Source: Nocardioides caeni (GTDB lineage Bacteria > Actinomycetota > Actinomycetes > Propionibacteriales > Nocardioidaceae). Taken from it: 64,000 nt of DNA. The notes beneath the pieces were generated by a model. The model ran no database searches. It saw only the letters and a program-made list of their open reading frames with translations, and had not been told where the DNA came from. Position numbers and translations under genes: made by a program. The stretch covers positions 1 through 64,000 of the forward strand of contig NZ_STGW01000010.1 of the NCBI RefSeq assembly GCF_004912195.1, read 5' to 3'. Positions 27,302-35,973 of this stretch are shown here, piece after piece (the first letter of the stretch is position 1; each line of letters opens with the position of its first letter).

Positions 27302-28809
27302 GGGGTCTCTCCTGGGTCAGAGGCGCTGTCGGTGGGATCGACCGAGGCGGTGTCGCTCGGCTCCTCGGTCGCCGGCGGCGGTCCGTAGTAGAAGACCGTG
27401 ACCGAGGCGTTCTCGTCGACCACCCCGTTGCGCGAGAAGCTCTGGACGGTGCCCTCCGGGCAGCTGCCGTCGTTGTCGACGGGCGCCCAGTCGACCAGGG
27501 TGAGGCCGGCGTTGCGCAGGTCGTCGACCGCGGTCTCGTAGTCGATCGAGCAGATGTAGGCGCTGTCGTCGACGTCGATGGTGACGGCCTCGCTGGTCGT
27601 CTCGGTGGTCTCGGGCTCCGACGGCGGGGTGCTGGACGGCGGCTGGCTCGACGGGGTCGAGGCCGAGGAGCTGGTGTCGTCGGCGACGGTGCCGGGCTCG
27701 TCGTCGCCGCCGAGCAGCAGCGCCGCGGCCACGATCCCCGCGATCACGAGCAGCAGGACGGCCAGGACGATCGGCCACACGGGCTTGCGGTCGCGCTCCT
27801 CCGGCTCATCCGGCCGGCCCTGGTAGGCCGAGGGCTGGTCCAGGCGCCGCATCGGTGCGGACGCGGCCGGGGAGGGCACGGGGATCGGCGCGGGCACGGG
27901 CGGGAGGACCTGGGTGGAGCCGCCCGCCGGGGCGGCCGCGGCCCGGCCGGCGTTGCCGCTGCGCAGCGCCGCGGCAAAGGCCGCACCGTCGGCGAACCGC
28001 TCGGTCGGCTCCTTCGCGAGCGCGCGGGTCACCACGGCGGCCAGGCCCGGCGGCACGTCGTCGGGCAGGTCCGGGACCGGCTGCTGCAGGTGCGCGAGCG
28101 CCGTCGCGACGGGCGTCTCGGCCTCGAACGGGCGGCGGCCCGCCAGGCACTCGAAGGCGACCACGCCGAGGGAATAGACGTCGGAGGCCGGGGTCGACGG
28201 GTTGCCGCGCGCCTGCTCGGGGCTGAGGTACTGCGGCGTGCCCATCACCGAGCCGGTGCGCGTCAGCGCGGCCGCGTCGGCGGCCCGGGCGATCCCGAAG
28301 TCGGTGATCTTGACGGTGCGGTCGGCGGTGACGAGCAGGTTGGCGGGCTTGACGTCGCGGTGGACGATCCCGGCCGCGTGGGCCACGGCCAGCGCCTCGC
28401 CGGCCTGCGCCATCAGGTCGACCACGACCGACTGGTCGAGCGTGCGCCCGGCCGCGCGGGCGTTGGCGATCAGGGTCGAGAGCGGCTGACCCTCGACCAG
28501 CTCCATGACGAGGTACGGCGGCAGCTCGCGGCCGCCGAAGTCCGTGCTGGTGCCGCCGGAGCCGTAGTCGTAGACCCCGGCGATGCCGGGGTGGTGCAGG
28601 GCGGCGGCGCTGCGCGCCTCCGCCTCGAAGCGGGTGCGGAAGAGCTGGTCGTCGGCGTACTCGGGCTTGAGGACCTTGACCGCGACGGGTCGGTTGAGCC
28701 GGGTGTCGGTGCCACGCCAGACGACGCCCATGCCGCCGGTCGCGATGACCGAGTCGAGGTGATAGCGCTGCGCCGGGTCGGCGTAGTCGTTGCCCTGGTT
28801 GGTGGTCAC
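27298..28809 (-). CDS. pknA: PknA-like Ser/Thr kinase
   Basis: This 503-residue transmembrane kinase has a kinase domain at about 16-280 with [12 protein letters not shown] (Lys45), [11 protein letters not shown] and TDFGIARA, and activation-loop Thr residues in [21 protein letters not shown] Pro-rich linker, one TM helix ([20 protein letters not shown]), a Ser/Thr/Pro-rich stalk and a single PASTA-like domain ([18 protein letters not shown]) follow. PknA and PknB phosphorylate division and wall enzymes and are reversed by PstP. It overlaps pbpA by four bases. Confidence 0.93.
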   Translation of the reverse strand: MTTNQGNDYADPAQRYHLDSVIATGGMGVVWRGTDTRLNRPVAVKVLKPEYADDQLFRTRFEAEARSAAALHHPGIAGVYDYGSGGTSTDFGGRELPPYLVMELVEGQPLSTLIANARAAGRTLDQSVVVDLMAQAGEALAVAHAAGIVHRDVKPANLLVTADRTVKITDFGIARAADAAALTRTGSVMGTPQYLSPEQARGNPSTPASDVYSLGVVAFECLAGRRPFEAETPVATALAHLQQPVPDLPDDVPPGLAAVVTRALAKEPTERFADGAAFAAALRSGNAGRAAAAPAGGSTQVLPPVPAPIPVPSPAASAPMRRLDQPSAYQGRPDEPEERDRKPVWPIVLAVLLLVIAGIVAAALLLGGDDEPGTVADDTSSSASTPSSQPPSSTPPSEPETTETTSEAVTIDVDDSAYICSIDYETAVDDLRNAGLTLVDWAPVDNDGSCPEGTVQSFSRNGVVDENASVTVFYYGPPPATEEPSDTASVDPTDSASDPGETP

Positions 28810-30317
28810 TGCTGCAACACCGCTTCCATCACTGCCTTCGCGATCGGGCCTCCGAGCTGGCCGCCCGAGATGTCCTTGCCCGGTGCTTCCTGGATCATCA
28901 CGGCCACCGCGACCTCGGCGTTCTCGGCCGGCCCGAACGAGACGAACCAGCCGTAGGGCGCCTTGCCCTCGACGCCGCGCTGCGCGGTGCCGGTCTTGCC
29001 GGCGACGCTGACACCGTCGATGGCGGCGGGGGAGGCCGTGCCGTTGTCGACGGTCGAGACGAGCAGCTCGGTCAGCTGCGACGCGGTCTGCGACGAGATG
29101 GCCTCCCGCAGCTCCTCCGGCTCGGTCGTCTCCAGCACGTCGAAGGTCGCGGTCTGCACCTCCTGCACCAGGTAGGGGCGCATCAGGGAGCCGTTGTTGG
29201 CGATCGCGGCCATCACCATCGCCATCTGCAGGGGCGTCGACTGCACCGAGAACTGGCCGAAGCCCGAGCGGGCGGTCTCGGCGTCGTTGAGCTCGCGCGG
29301 GTCCTGCTGCTCGCCGTCGATCGTGTCGACGACCTCCTCGGGAAACACCGAGCGCGCCTGCGGGCTGAGGTCCTCGAGGTAGTCGCTGTTGAAGCCGAAG
29401 GCCTCGGCCTGCTCGCGCAGCGTCTCCGGCCCCACCTCGACCGCCATCTTCGCGAAGGCGGTGTTGCAGGAGTCCTCCATCGCCGTCGCGAACTCGATGG
29501 TCTCCGGACTGCAGCCCGTGCGGCCCTCGTCGTCGATCACGTTGCCCTCGCCGGTCGTGCCCGGCGCCTGCCAGGTCGCGCCCGACTCCCCCTCGTCGTC
29601 GGCGTCATAGACACCGCTCTCGATCGCGGCCGCCGCCGTCACGACCTTGAAGGTCGAGCCGGGGAAGAGCCGGGTCTGGATGGCCCGGTTGAGCAGCGGC
29701 TCGTGGTCGTTGGCGGCGAGCCGGTCATAGGCATCCTCCCGCTCGGCGGAGCTGTGGGAGGCCAACTCGTTGGGGTCGTACGACGGGAAGGACACCATCG
29801 CCAGGATGCGACCCGTGCGCGGCTCGATGGCCACCACCGCGCCCTCGCCCTCGGGACCGACGGTGTCGCGCAGGCTCTGGAACGCCGCGCGCTGCGCCTT
29901 CGGGTTGAGGGTCAGCAGCACGTTGCCGCCCTGGTTGGTGTCGCCCTTGAGCAGGTCGACCAGCCGGTTGACGAACAGCCGCGGGTCCTCGCCGGAGAGC
30001 ACGTCGTTCTGGCTGCGCTCGATGCCCGTCTGGCTGCCGAGCTGGAGGTAGCCGGTGACGTGGGCATAGGGCTGGCGCTGCGGATAGACGCGGAGGAACT
30101 CGTACTGGTCGTCGACCGGCTCGCTGCGCGCGACCGGGTTGTCGCCGACCAGGATCAGGCCCCGCTCGCGACTGAACGCCGCCGCCGCGACCCGGGCGTT
30201 CTTGGGGTCGGTGTTGAGCTCCTTGGCCTTGAAGAACTGCAGGTAGGTCACGTTGGCCATCAGCGCGACGAAGAGCAGCATGCAGAAGATCGAGACGGTG
30301 CGGATCGGCTTGTTCAT
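28806..30317 (-). CDS. pbpA: Penicillin-binding protein, class B transpeptidase
   Basis: This 503-residue peptidoglycan transpeptidase has an N-terminal membrane anchor (IFCMLLFVALMANVTYLQ), a dimerisation region and a C-terminal transpeptidase domain. All three catalytic motifs are present: SxxK (PGSTFKVV), SxN (DSCNTAFAKM) and KTG (AGKTGTAQ). AGGAGGGAG precedes the ATG. It is the partner of the RodA/FtsW glycosyltransferase whose gene overlaps its start, giving the standard SEDS-PBP pair. Confidence 0.95.
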   Translation of the reverse strand: MNKPIRTVSIFCMLLFVALMANVTYLQFFKAKELNTDPKNARVAAAAFSRERGLILVGDNPVARSEPVDDQYEFLRVYPQRQPYAHVTGYLQLGSQTGIERSQNDVLSGEDPRLFVNRLVDLLKGDTNQGGNVLLTLNPKAQRAAFQSLRDTVGPEGEGAVVAIEPRTGRILAMVSFPSYDPNELASHSSAEREDAYDRLAANDHEPLLNRAIQTRLFPGSTFKVVTAAAAIESGVYDADDEGESGATWQAPGTTGEGNVIDDEGRTGCSPETIEFATAMEDSCNTAFAKMAVEVGPETLREQAEAFGFNSDYLEDLSPQARSVFPEEVVDTIDGEQQDPRELNDAETARSGFGQFSVQSTPLQMAMVMAAIANNGSLMRPYLVQEVQTATFDVLETTEPEELREAISSQTASQLTELLVSTVDNGTASPAAIDGVSVAGKTGTAQRGVEGKAPYGWFVSFGPAENAEVAVAVMIQEAPGKDISGGQLGGPIAKAVMEAVLQQ

Positions 30318-31708
30318 CGCACTCCCTCCTTGACGACCTTCACGACCTGCGTGGCCTGCTCGTCCACGTCCTCGTCCTCCTGGCTGAGGTCCGGCAGCGG
30401 TCGCCGGGCCTGGTCGGAGATGCGCAACAGGATCGCGATGATCACCCAGTTGGCGACGAGTGACGAGCCGCCGTAGGACAGGAACGGGGTGGTGAGACCG
30501 GTCAGCGGGATCAGTCGCGTCACGCCACCGACGACCACGAACACCTGGAGTGCGAAGATCGCGCCGAGGCCGGTGGCGACCAACTTGCCGAAGCCGTCGC
30601 GGGAGATCAGCGCCGCGCGCAGGGCGCGCTCGACGACGAGGCCATAGAGCAGCAGCACCGCCATCACCGCGGTGAGTCCGAGCTCCTCGCCGATCGCGGC
30701 GAGGATGAAGTCGGACTCGGCGTAGGGGACCCGCTCGGGCATGCCCTGACCGAGGCCACGGCCGACCATGCCGCCCCAGGCGAAGCCATAGAGCGCCTGC
30801 ACCAGCTGGTAGCCGCTGCCGTTGGGGTCGGCGAACGGGTCGAGCCAGATGTCCACGCGGTTCTGGACGTGGCTGAAGACCCGGAACGCGATCGCGGCGC
30901 CGCTGAAGAAGAGCAGCCCGCCGACGACCAGCCAGCCGGGTCGCTCGGTGGCGACGTAGAGCATGACGAGGAAGAGGCCGAAGAACAGCAGGCTGGAGCC
31001 GAGGTCGCGCTGCAGCACGAGGATGCCGAGGCTGACCAGCCACATCATCAGGATCGGGCCGAGGTCGCGGCCCCGGGGGAGGTCGACGAAGACCAGGCGG
31101 CGACCGGCCAGCGCCAGCGCGTCGCGGTGCACCACCAGGTAGCCGGCGAAGGTGATCACCAGCAGCACCTTGGCGACCTCGCCCGGCTGGAAGCTGAAGG
31201 GGCCGACCGCGATCCAGATCTTTGCGCCGTTGATCTCGGTGCCCAGGCCCGGGAGCATCGGCAGGCACAGCAGCACGATCGCGGTCAGGCCCGAGGTGTA
31301 GGTGAAGCGGGCCAGCAGGCGGTGGTCGGGCAGCACGACCAGGGTGCCGATGAAGAGCGCCACCCCGAGGGTCATCCAGGTCAGCTGCTGGCTGGCCAGG
31401 CCGGTGTCCTTGGCGAGGTCGAGCCGATGGATGATCGCCAGGCCCAGGCCGTTGAGGGCCGCGACCACGGGCAGCAGCACCGGGTCGGCGTAGGGCGCGA
31501 CGATGCGGACCGCGACGTGGGCGGCGACGACCAGCGCGGCCAGCCAGCCGCCGTAGGCGATGAGGTTGGTGGGGACCTCTCCGTCGACGCCGAGACCGAC
31601 GGCGGCGTAGGCGCCGATCCCGACGATGAGCGCGAGGATCAGCAAGAAGAGCTCCGCGCCCCGCCGGCGGCGGTGCACGAAACCCATCAGTGCGGAGTTG
31701 GTCGCCAT
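30314..31708 (-). CDS. rodA: RodA/FtsW family SEDS peptidoglycan polymerase
   Basis: This 464-residue polytopic protein (about ten TM helices) polymerises lipid II into glycan strands. SEDS landmarks are ATNSALMGF at the N-terminus, the loop VGPFSFQPGEVAKV, QRDLGSSLLFF and the C-terminal TGLTTPFLSYGGSSLVANW. It is coupled to pbpA by a four-base overlap and lies 15 bases from pstP. Confidence 0.95.
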   Translation of the reverse strand: MATNSALMGFVHRRRRGAELFLLILALIVGIGAYAAVGLGVDGEVPTNLIAYGGWLAALVVAAHVAVRIVAPYADPVLLPVVAALNGLGLAIIHRLDLAKDTGLASQQLTWMTLGVALFIGTLVVLPDHRLLARFTYTSGLTAIVLLCLPMLPGLGTEINGAKIWIAVGPFSFQPGEVAKVLLVITFAGYLVVHRDALALAGRRLVFVDLPRGRDLGPILMMWLVSLGILVLQRDLGSSLLFFGLFLVMLYVATERPGWLVVGGLLFFSGAAIAFRVFSHVQNRVDIWLDPFADPNGSGYQLVQALYGFAWGGMVGRGLGQGMPERVPYAESDFILAAIGEELGLTAVMAVLLLYGLVVERALRAALISRDGFGKLVATGLGAIFALQVFVVVGGVTRLIPLTGLTTPFLSYGGSSLVANWVIIAILLRISDQARRPLPDLSQEDEDVDEQATQVVKVVKEGVR

Positions 31709-31723
31709 GTCAGCCCGTGACGA

Positions 31724-33313
31724 TCACTCGGTCGGGGTCGTGTCGTCGCGGGAGCTGTTGACGCCACTGCCGCCGCCGCTGCCGAGACCGGCGCCGTTGC
31801 CGGCACCGCTGACCGACTCGCTGGGGGCGGTGGGGGCAGGACTGGCCGGGGGCTCCTCGAGGTCGTCACCGGACTCCTCGGACTCTGCTGCTGCCTGGGC
31901 GATCCGCTCGATCCGCTCGCGGGCGGCGTCGGCGTCGTCGGCGTCGGGCATGTCGTCGACCTGCTCCTGCTGGAGCATCGGCAGGTCGTCATAGACGACG
32001 TCGGAGCGCTCGTGGACGTGGTTGAGACCGGGCACGTTGACGCCCTGGAAGATGACGACGCGGCCGTCGTCCTCGCCGATGTAGTACTGCTGCTGGCTCC
32101 ACCAGTAGGCCGTGCCCAGCGCGATCCACACCATCCCGATCAGCACGACGAGCACCATCGCCCGTCGACCCCACACGAAACGCGGCGGCGCCTGCGGCGC
32201 ATAGCGCATCGCCTCGGGATCGATCAGCGGGTCCTCGGGGATCGCGTGGTCCAGGCCCTCGGGGATGTCGGCGTCGATCGGCTCGATCTCGCCGGTGTCG
32301 TTGCGGCCGCGGAAGAGCGGGCGACGGCGCTGCTTGAGCTCGGCCGCTGCGCCGACGACCACGGGTGCGGCGGTGACGCCGTCGGCCGCCGCGCCGTCGA
32401 GTACGTCGGCCACGACGCAGGTGACGTTGTCGGAGCTGCCCGCGTCGAGGCTGGCCCGGACCAGCTCCGTGGCCGCGGCCTCCGGCGTCGTGTCGGTGAG
32501 CAGGGCCGCGATCTCGTGGTCCTCCAGCACGCCGCACGCGCCGTCGCTGCAGAGGAACAGCCGGTCGCCGACGACGAGCTCGAGCGCGAACAGGTCGGGC
32601 TCCACGTCGTGCAGCCCGTCGAGCGCCTTGAGGATGAGGTTGCGATGGGGGTGGACCCGCGCCTCCTCGGGCGTGATCCGGCCCTCGTCGATGAGGCTCT
32701 GGACGAAGGTGTGGTCGTTGGTGAGCTGGGAGATCTCGCCGTCGCGCAGCAGGTAGGCACGTGAGTCGCCGACGTGGCCCAGGGCCAGGCGGTGACCGTC
32801 GAAGAGGGCGACCGTGGCCGTCGTACTCGTGCCGTTGAGGGAGGGGTCGTGGTCGACCTGCGAGCCGATCGAGACGTGGGCCTCGTGCAGGCCGTCGTTG
32901 ACGCGCTCGACGAGGTCGACCGACCCGGCGGGCTCGTCGAGCTGGCGCAGCTCGTTGATGGCGGTGCTGGAGGCGATGTCGCCGCGGGCGGCGCCACCGA
33001 CGCCGTCGCAGACCGCGAGCAGCCACGGCCCGGCGTAGCCGGAGTCCTGGTTGTCCTTGCGGACCCGGCCGACGTCGGAGACGGCGTGGAAGTCGAGGCG
33101 CAGCAGGCTCGGGGCGACGGCCGGGTTGTCGACCGTGTCGGGCGACAGCGCACCGATGACCTGGGTGTCGCCCGCGCCACCGGGCTGGGACGGGTCGAGG
33201 ACGGGTCGCTCGGCGGTGGCGTCCATCGGCGGGTCCATCGGCGGATTCGTCGGCGGGTCGAGGGTGGTCTCGACGGTCGGGTCCGGCTCGCTCGCGGGCG
33301 TGGGGTCGGGCAT
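31724..33313 (-). CDS. pstP: PstP-like PP2C Ser/Thr phosphatase
   Basis: This 529-residue transmembrane metal-dependent phosphatase counters PknA/PknB. The PP2C domain (about 70-310) has GRVRKDNQDSG, AVCDGVGGAARGD, LGHVGDSRAYLL, LCSDGACG and SSDNVTCVV, which supply the metal-binding Asp residues. One TM helix (MVLVVLIGMVWIALGTAYWW) and an extracellular Pro/Ser/Gly-rich tail follow. Compared with PstP of mycobacteria it has an N-terminal extension of about 70 residues that includes PPTNPPMDPPMD. A later start is possible. Confidence 0.93.
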   Translation of the reverse strand: MPDPTPASEPDPTVETTLDPPTNPPMDPPMDATAERPVLDPSQPGGAGDTQVIGALSPDTVDNPAVAPSLLRLDFHAVSDVGRVRKDNQDSGYAGPWLLAVCDGVGGAARGDIASSTAINELRQLDEPAGSVDLVERVNDGLHEAHVSIGSQVDHDPSLNGTSTTATVALFDGHRLALGHVGDSRAYLLRDGEISQLTNDHTFVQSLIDEGRITPEEARVHPHRNLILKALDGLHDVEPDLFALELVVGDRLFLCSDGACGVLEDHEIAALLTDTTPEAAATELVRASLDAGSSDNVTCVVADVLDGAAADGVTAAPVVVGAAAELKQRRRPLFRGRNDTGEIEPIDADIPEGLDHAIPEDPLIDPEAMRYAPQAPPRFVWGRRAMVLVVLIGMVWIALGTAYWWSQQQYYIGEDDGRVVIFQGVNVPGLNHVHERSDVVYDDLPMLQQEQVDDMPDADDADAARERIERIAQAAAESEESGDDLEEPPASPAPTAPSESVSGAGNGAGLGSGGGSGVNSSRDDTTPTE

Positions 33314-33781
33314 CTACTTCCTCAGCTCCACGATGGTCTTTCCGATCCGGATCTGCGAGCCGAGGCCCACGGGGACGGGCTGGGTGAGTCGCTGACTGCC
33401 GAGATAGGTGCCGTTGGTGGAGCCGAGGTCCTCGACGTACCACTGCCCGGAGGAGGAGACGATCCGCGCGTGGCGGGTGGAGACGTAGTCGTCGTCGAGC
33501 CGGATGGCCGCGTCGTTGCCGCGGCCGATGAGGATGGGGGCCTGGGCGAGGTCGGCGGTGATGCCGGTGTTGACGCCCTGGACGACGGCCACGTGGGTCG
33601 GCTGGCCGCGGCGCGGGGTCGGCGTCTTGGCCGGCTTGGGTGCCTTGCCGGGAGGCGCCGCGGGCGAGGGCACGCGGGCGCCGAACATGTCGGAGCGGAT
33701 CACGGAGATCGCCGACAGCACGAAGATCCACAGGATCGCCAGGTAGGCGATGCGGACCAGGAAGAGGGTCAACTCAGACAT
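33314..33781 (-). CDS. fhaB: FhaB/FipA FHA-domain protein
   Basis: This 155-residue protein has an N-terminal TM helix (LVRIAYLAILWIFVLSAISV), a Pro/Lys linker and a C-terminal FHA domain. The phosphothreonine-binding residues are intact: LIGRGNDAAIRL, VSTRHARI, DLGSTNGTYL. In mycobacteria FhaB links PknA/PknB signalling to FtsZ/FtsQ and to the PBP/RodA pair. It directly abuts pstP. Confidence 0.94.
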   Translation of the reverse strand: MSELTLFLVRIAYLAILWIFVLSAISVIRSDMFGARVPSPAAPPGKAPKPAKTPTPRRGQPTHVAVVQGVNTGITADLAQAPILIGRGNDAAIRLDDDYVSTRHARIVSSSGQWYVEDLGSTNGTYLGSQRLTQPVPVGLGSQIRIGKTIVELRK

Positions 33782-33787
33782 CGTCGG

Positions 33788-34522
33788 TCACCGGTCCGTC
33801 TCCTCCATGAGGCGCAGCACGAGCGAGGTGTGCCCGATCTGGACGCGCGAGCCGTCGCGCAGGGCCGAGCGGGCGACCTTCTGCCCGTCGACCCGGATGC
33901 CGTTGGTCGATCCCATGTCGTGCACCTCGACGTGGACGGGGCCGGCGCCCGGCGCGTAGCCGTCGCCGACCTGCGTGGTGATGAGGAACTCGGCGTGGCG
34001 CCGACTCACCCCCGGGTCGTTGATCCGCAGGTCCGCCTCGCTGCCCCGGCCCACGACGAGCCCCGGCGCCTGCAGCGGGTGCTGCGTGCCGTTGACCTCG
34101 AGCACGGCGCGGGTGCGCTGCGAGCTGGTCTCCCGCGCGCTGCCGGTGACGGCCGCCTCGGCCTGGCTGCGGATCCGGAAGCGGCCCGTGCCGAGGTCGG
34201 CCGCGGACTCGAAGACGATCCGGATCGGGCCGGGGAAGACGTAGGACTGGAGCTCGGCATGGTCGGTGAGCTGCTCGGCGAGCTCGGCCGCCAGCGTCGA
34301 GTCGTAGGGCGCCAGCCGCTCCAGGTCGCCCGCCGAGAGCTCGACGACGAAGCTGTTGGGCACCAGCCGCCGCTGCCGTGAGAGCACCTGCGACTGGTTG
34401 TCGAGCTCACGCTGCAGGGCCGCCGCGATCTCGACCGGCTGGACCGCGCTGCGGAAGGTGCGCGCGAACGCACCGGAGATCGCCTGCTCGAGTCGCTGCT
34501 CGAAGCGCTGCAGTCCACCCAC
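33788..34522 (-). CDS. fhaA: FhaA-like DUF3662/FHA protein
   Basis: This 244-residue protein starts at GTG 34522 with AAGGAGG upstream. The N-terminal DUF3662 region is GLQRFEQRLEQAIS...AALQRELDNQ and the C-terminal FHA domain has LVVGRGSEADLR, VSRRHAEF and DMGSTNGIRV. It binds phosphorylated partners of the PknA/B network (MviN in mycobacteria). It is the first gene of the seven-gene minus-strand operon fhaA-fhaB-pstP-rodA-pbpA-pknA-pknB. It is shorter than mycobacterial FhaA because the long linker is missing. Confidence 0.93.
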   Translation of the reverse strand: MGGLQRFEQRLEQAISGAFARTFRSAVQPVEIAAALQRELDNQSQVLSRQRRLVPNSFVVELSAGDLERLAPYDSTLAAELAEQLTDHAELQSYVFPGPIRIVFESAADLGTGRFRIRSQAEAAVTGSARETSSQRTRAVLEVNGTQHPLQAPGLVVGRGSEADLRINDPGVSRRHAEFLITTQVGDGYAPGAGPVHVEVHDMGSTNGIRVDGQKVARSALRDGSRVQIGHTSLVLRLMEETDR

Positions 34523-34686
34523 GCCGGCCCCTCCTTCCGCGCTCGCCGGACCGACCGGCCCTCGCGGATGAGGGTCCAGCCATTCGCTCGATCGTATCGG
34601 TGGGGCCGCACGGACCCCCGCACCTCGCGGCCGACAGCGCGGTTTTGGGCCCTGAGACCGGCTGGGATAGCCTTGCGACGCTTCAC

Positions 34687-34770
34687 GCGCGAGTGGCGGA
34701 ATAGGCAGACGCGCACGGTTCAGGTCCGTGTGTCCGAAAGGACGTGGGGGTTCAACTCCCCCCTCGCGCA
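34687..34770 (+). tRNA. tRNA-Leu(CAG)
   Basis: This is an 84-base class II tRNA with acceptor arms GCGCGAG and CTCGCGC, anticodon CAG at 34721-34723 and a long variable arm (TGTCCGAAAGGACG). Its 3' two-thirds is the integration site of the element that follows. The gene stays intact because the element restores the 3' end. Confidence 0.97.
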
Positions 34771-34771
34771 C
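34715..34771. repeat. attL, 57-bp core repeat
   Basis: The repeat runs from the anticodon stem of tRNA-Leu to one base past its discriminator and is identical to 47518-47574. Confidence 0.93.
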
Positions 34772-34808
34772 GTGGCGGCGGTAACCCGCTGACCAGCTGA
34801 AACACCGG

Positions 34809-34838
34809 AGAGCCCCGGCCCGAGAGGGCTGGGGCTCT
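34809..34838 (+). terminator. Hairpin terminator inside left end of the element
   Basis: AGAGCCCC...GGGGCTCT with inner GGCCC/GGGCT pairing follows tRNA-Leu by about 40 bases. It would terminate the tRNA transcript and isolate the element. Confidence 0.6.
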
Positions 34839-34856
34839 CTGCGGTTCCGGTCCTCA

Positions 34857-34875
34857 TGGACACGGCGTGGACACG
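34857..34875. promoter_or_regulatory. Left arm-type integrase sites
   Basis: TGGACACG occurs twice in direct orientation with 11-base spacing. The same pair, with the same spacing, occurs near attR at 47362-47380. Confidence 0.65.
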
Positions 34876-34950
34876 GCCGCGAGATCAACGCTCGCTCGTG
34901 GCGTCTTATCACCCACGTATGCAACAGTCGGGGCAACGAGGGGAGAACCG

Positions 34951-35796
34951 ATGACAGTAGTCGTCGCCGTGGTGTCATCTGACGGCATCGCGCTCGCGAG
35001 TGACAGCGCCACTACTCAGACGCGGACACTGAATGGCGTCACCAGCACAAACAACATCTGGAACAGCGCGAACAAGATCTTCAACCTTCGCAAGACGTGG
35101 CCCCTCGCGGCTCTGACCTTCGGTAGGGCTGACATAGAGGGGCTATCGATCGCCTCGCACGCGAAAGACCTGCGATGTCGGCTGACCGGCACAGTCGATG
35201 ACCCCGACGTGGCGGTACTCGATCCGGCCGCGTTCACGGTCGAGCAAGTCGCGCAAGCCATGGCGGATTACTTCCAGCCAAGATGCGACGCCGAGCCGAA
35301 TGGCGGAACGCTTGGCTTCTTAGTCGCTGGGATCGGAGCCACCGAGAAGTCCCCCGAGGTCTGGGATGTTCTACTCGACGGCCTCGGAGGCAGGAACATG
35401 AATCAAGTTCTTCCGCCCGGCGAAACGGGCATCGTCCATCAAGGGATGACGGACGCGATCACCCGGCTGGTAGATGGTGCTGGGCAAGGTCTAGGGCACG
35501 TCCTAGAGGCGATGGGTGCCCTCCCGCCTGGCGCAGGCGAACCCTTCGCGGAGACCGTGCGTGACGGGCTACGCATGGACTGGGCGTGGCCGGGCATGCC
35601 CTTGGGTGAGACGATTGACATGGCGAAGTTCTTGGTGGACACCCAGATCAACTTCACCCGGTTCATGCCTGGCGATGCCATAGTGGGCGGACCGGTTGAG
35701 ATCGCCGCCCTGACTAAGCACGAAGGCTTCAAGTGGGTCGAGCGCAAGCACTACTACCCGCCAGAGTTGAACCCGACGATCCACGGAGGCGAGTGA
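34951..35796 (+). CDS. Proteasome-like Ntn-hydrolase candidate
   Basis: This is a 281-residue protein from the ATG at 34951 (GAGGGGAGAA upstream). The N-terminus MTVVVAVVSSDGIALASDS resembles proteasome/HslV beta subunits. Removal of Met would expose Thr as nucleophile, an Asp falls at position 17 relative to it, and NKIFNL offers a Lys33 equivalent after a short insertion. AALTFGRADIEGLSIA fits the following strand and helix. The remaining 180 residues are unassigned. It uses more A/T-rich codons than the chromosome and is coupled to a tiny downstream ORF. Protease activity is inference. Confidence 0.6.
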   Translation: MTVVVAVVSSDGIALASDSATTQTRTLNGVTSTNNIWNSANKIFNLRKTWPLAALTFGRADIEGLSIASHAKDLRCRLTGTVDDPDVAVLDPAAFTVEQVAQAMADYFQPRCDAEPNGGTLGFLVAGIGATEKSPEVWDVLLDGLGGRNMNQVLPPGETGIVHQGMTDAITRLVDGAGQGLGHVLEAMGALPPGAGEPFAETVRDGLRMDWAWPGMPLGETIDMAKFLVDTQINFTRFMPGDAIVGGPVEIAALTKHEGFKWVERKHYYPPELNPTIHGGE

Positions 35797-35960
35797 TGGA
35801 CCAGCAGAACGCGATGCGGGTACGGGTCTCCGGCAAGAGCGGCACGTCCACGCCGCGGAAGGCAGCATCGGCGGTGACCCCAGTGCGGGTGTCGGGGTCC
35901 TCAGTCCGCAAGTCTGCCACCCCAGTCCCACCGGTCAGGCTCCGTCAGAAGAAGTCCTGA
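35796..35960 (+). CDS. Small basic protein coupled to Ntn-hydrolase gene
   Basis: This 54-residue peptide starts within the stop of the preceding gene (TGATG). It is rich in Ser, Arg, Lys, Pro and Val with an imperfect repeat (MRVRVSGKSGTS and VTPVRVSGSSVRK) and no hydrophobic segment. It is probably translationally coupled and could be a partner or regulator of the Ntn-hydrolase. No homologous family is recognised. Confidence 0.5.
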   Translation: MDQQNAMRVRVSGKSGTSTPRKAASAVTPVRVSGSSVRKSATPVPPVRLRQKKS

Positions 35961-35973
35961 ACCCTGTTCCGTC

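Noticed and set aside
28806..31268. 820-residue open frame ending as pbpA
   Set aside because: The N-terminal 317 residues are a frame shadow of rodA; the anchor, ribosome site and overlap place the start at 30317.
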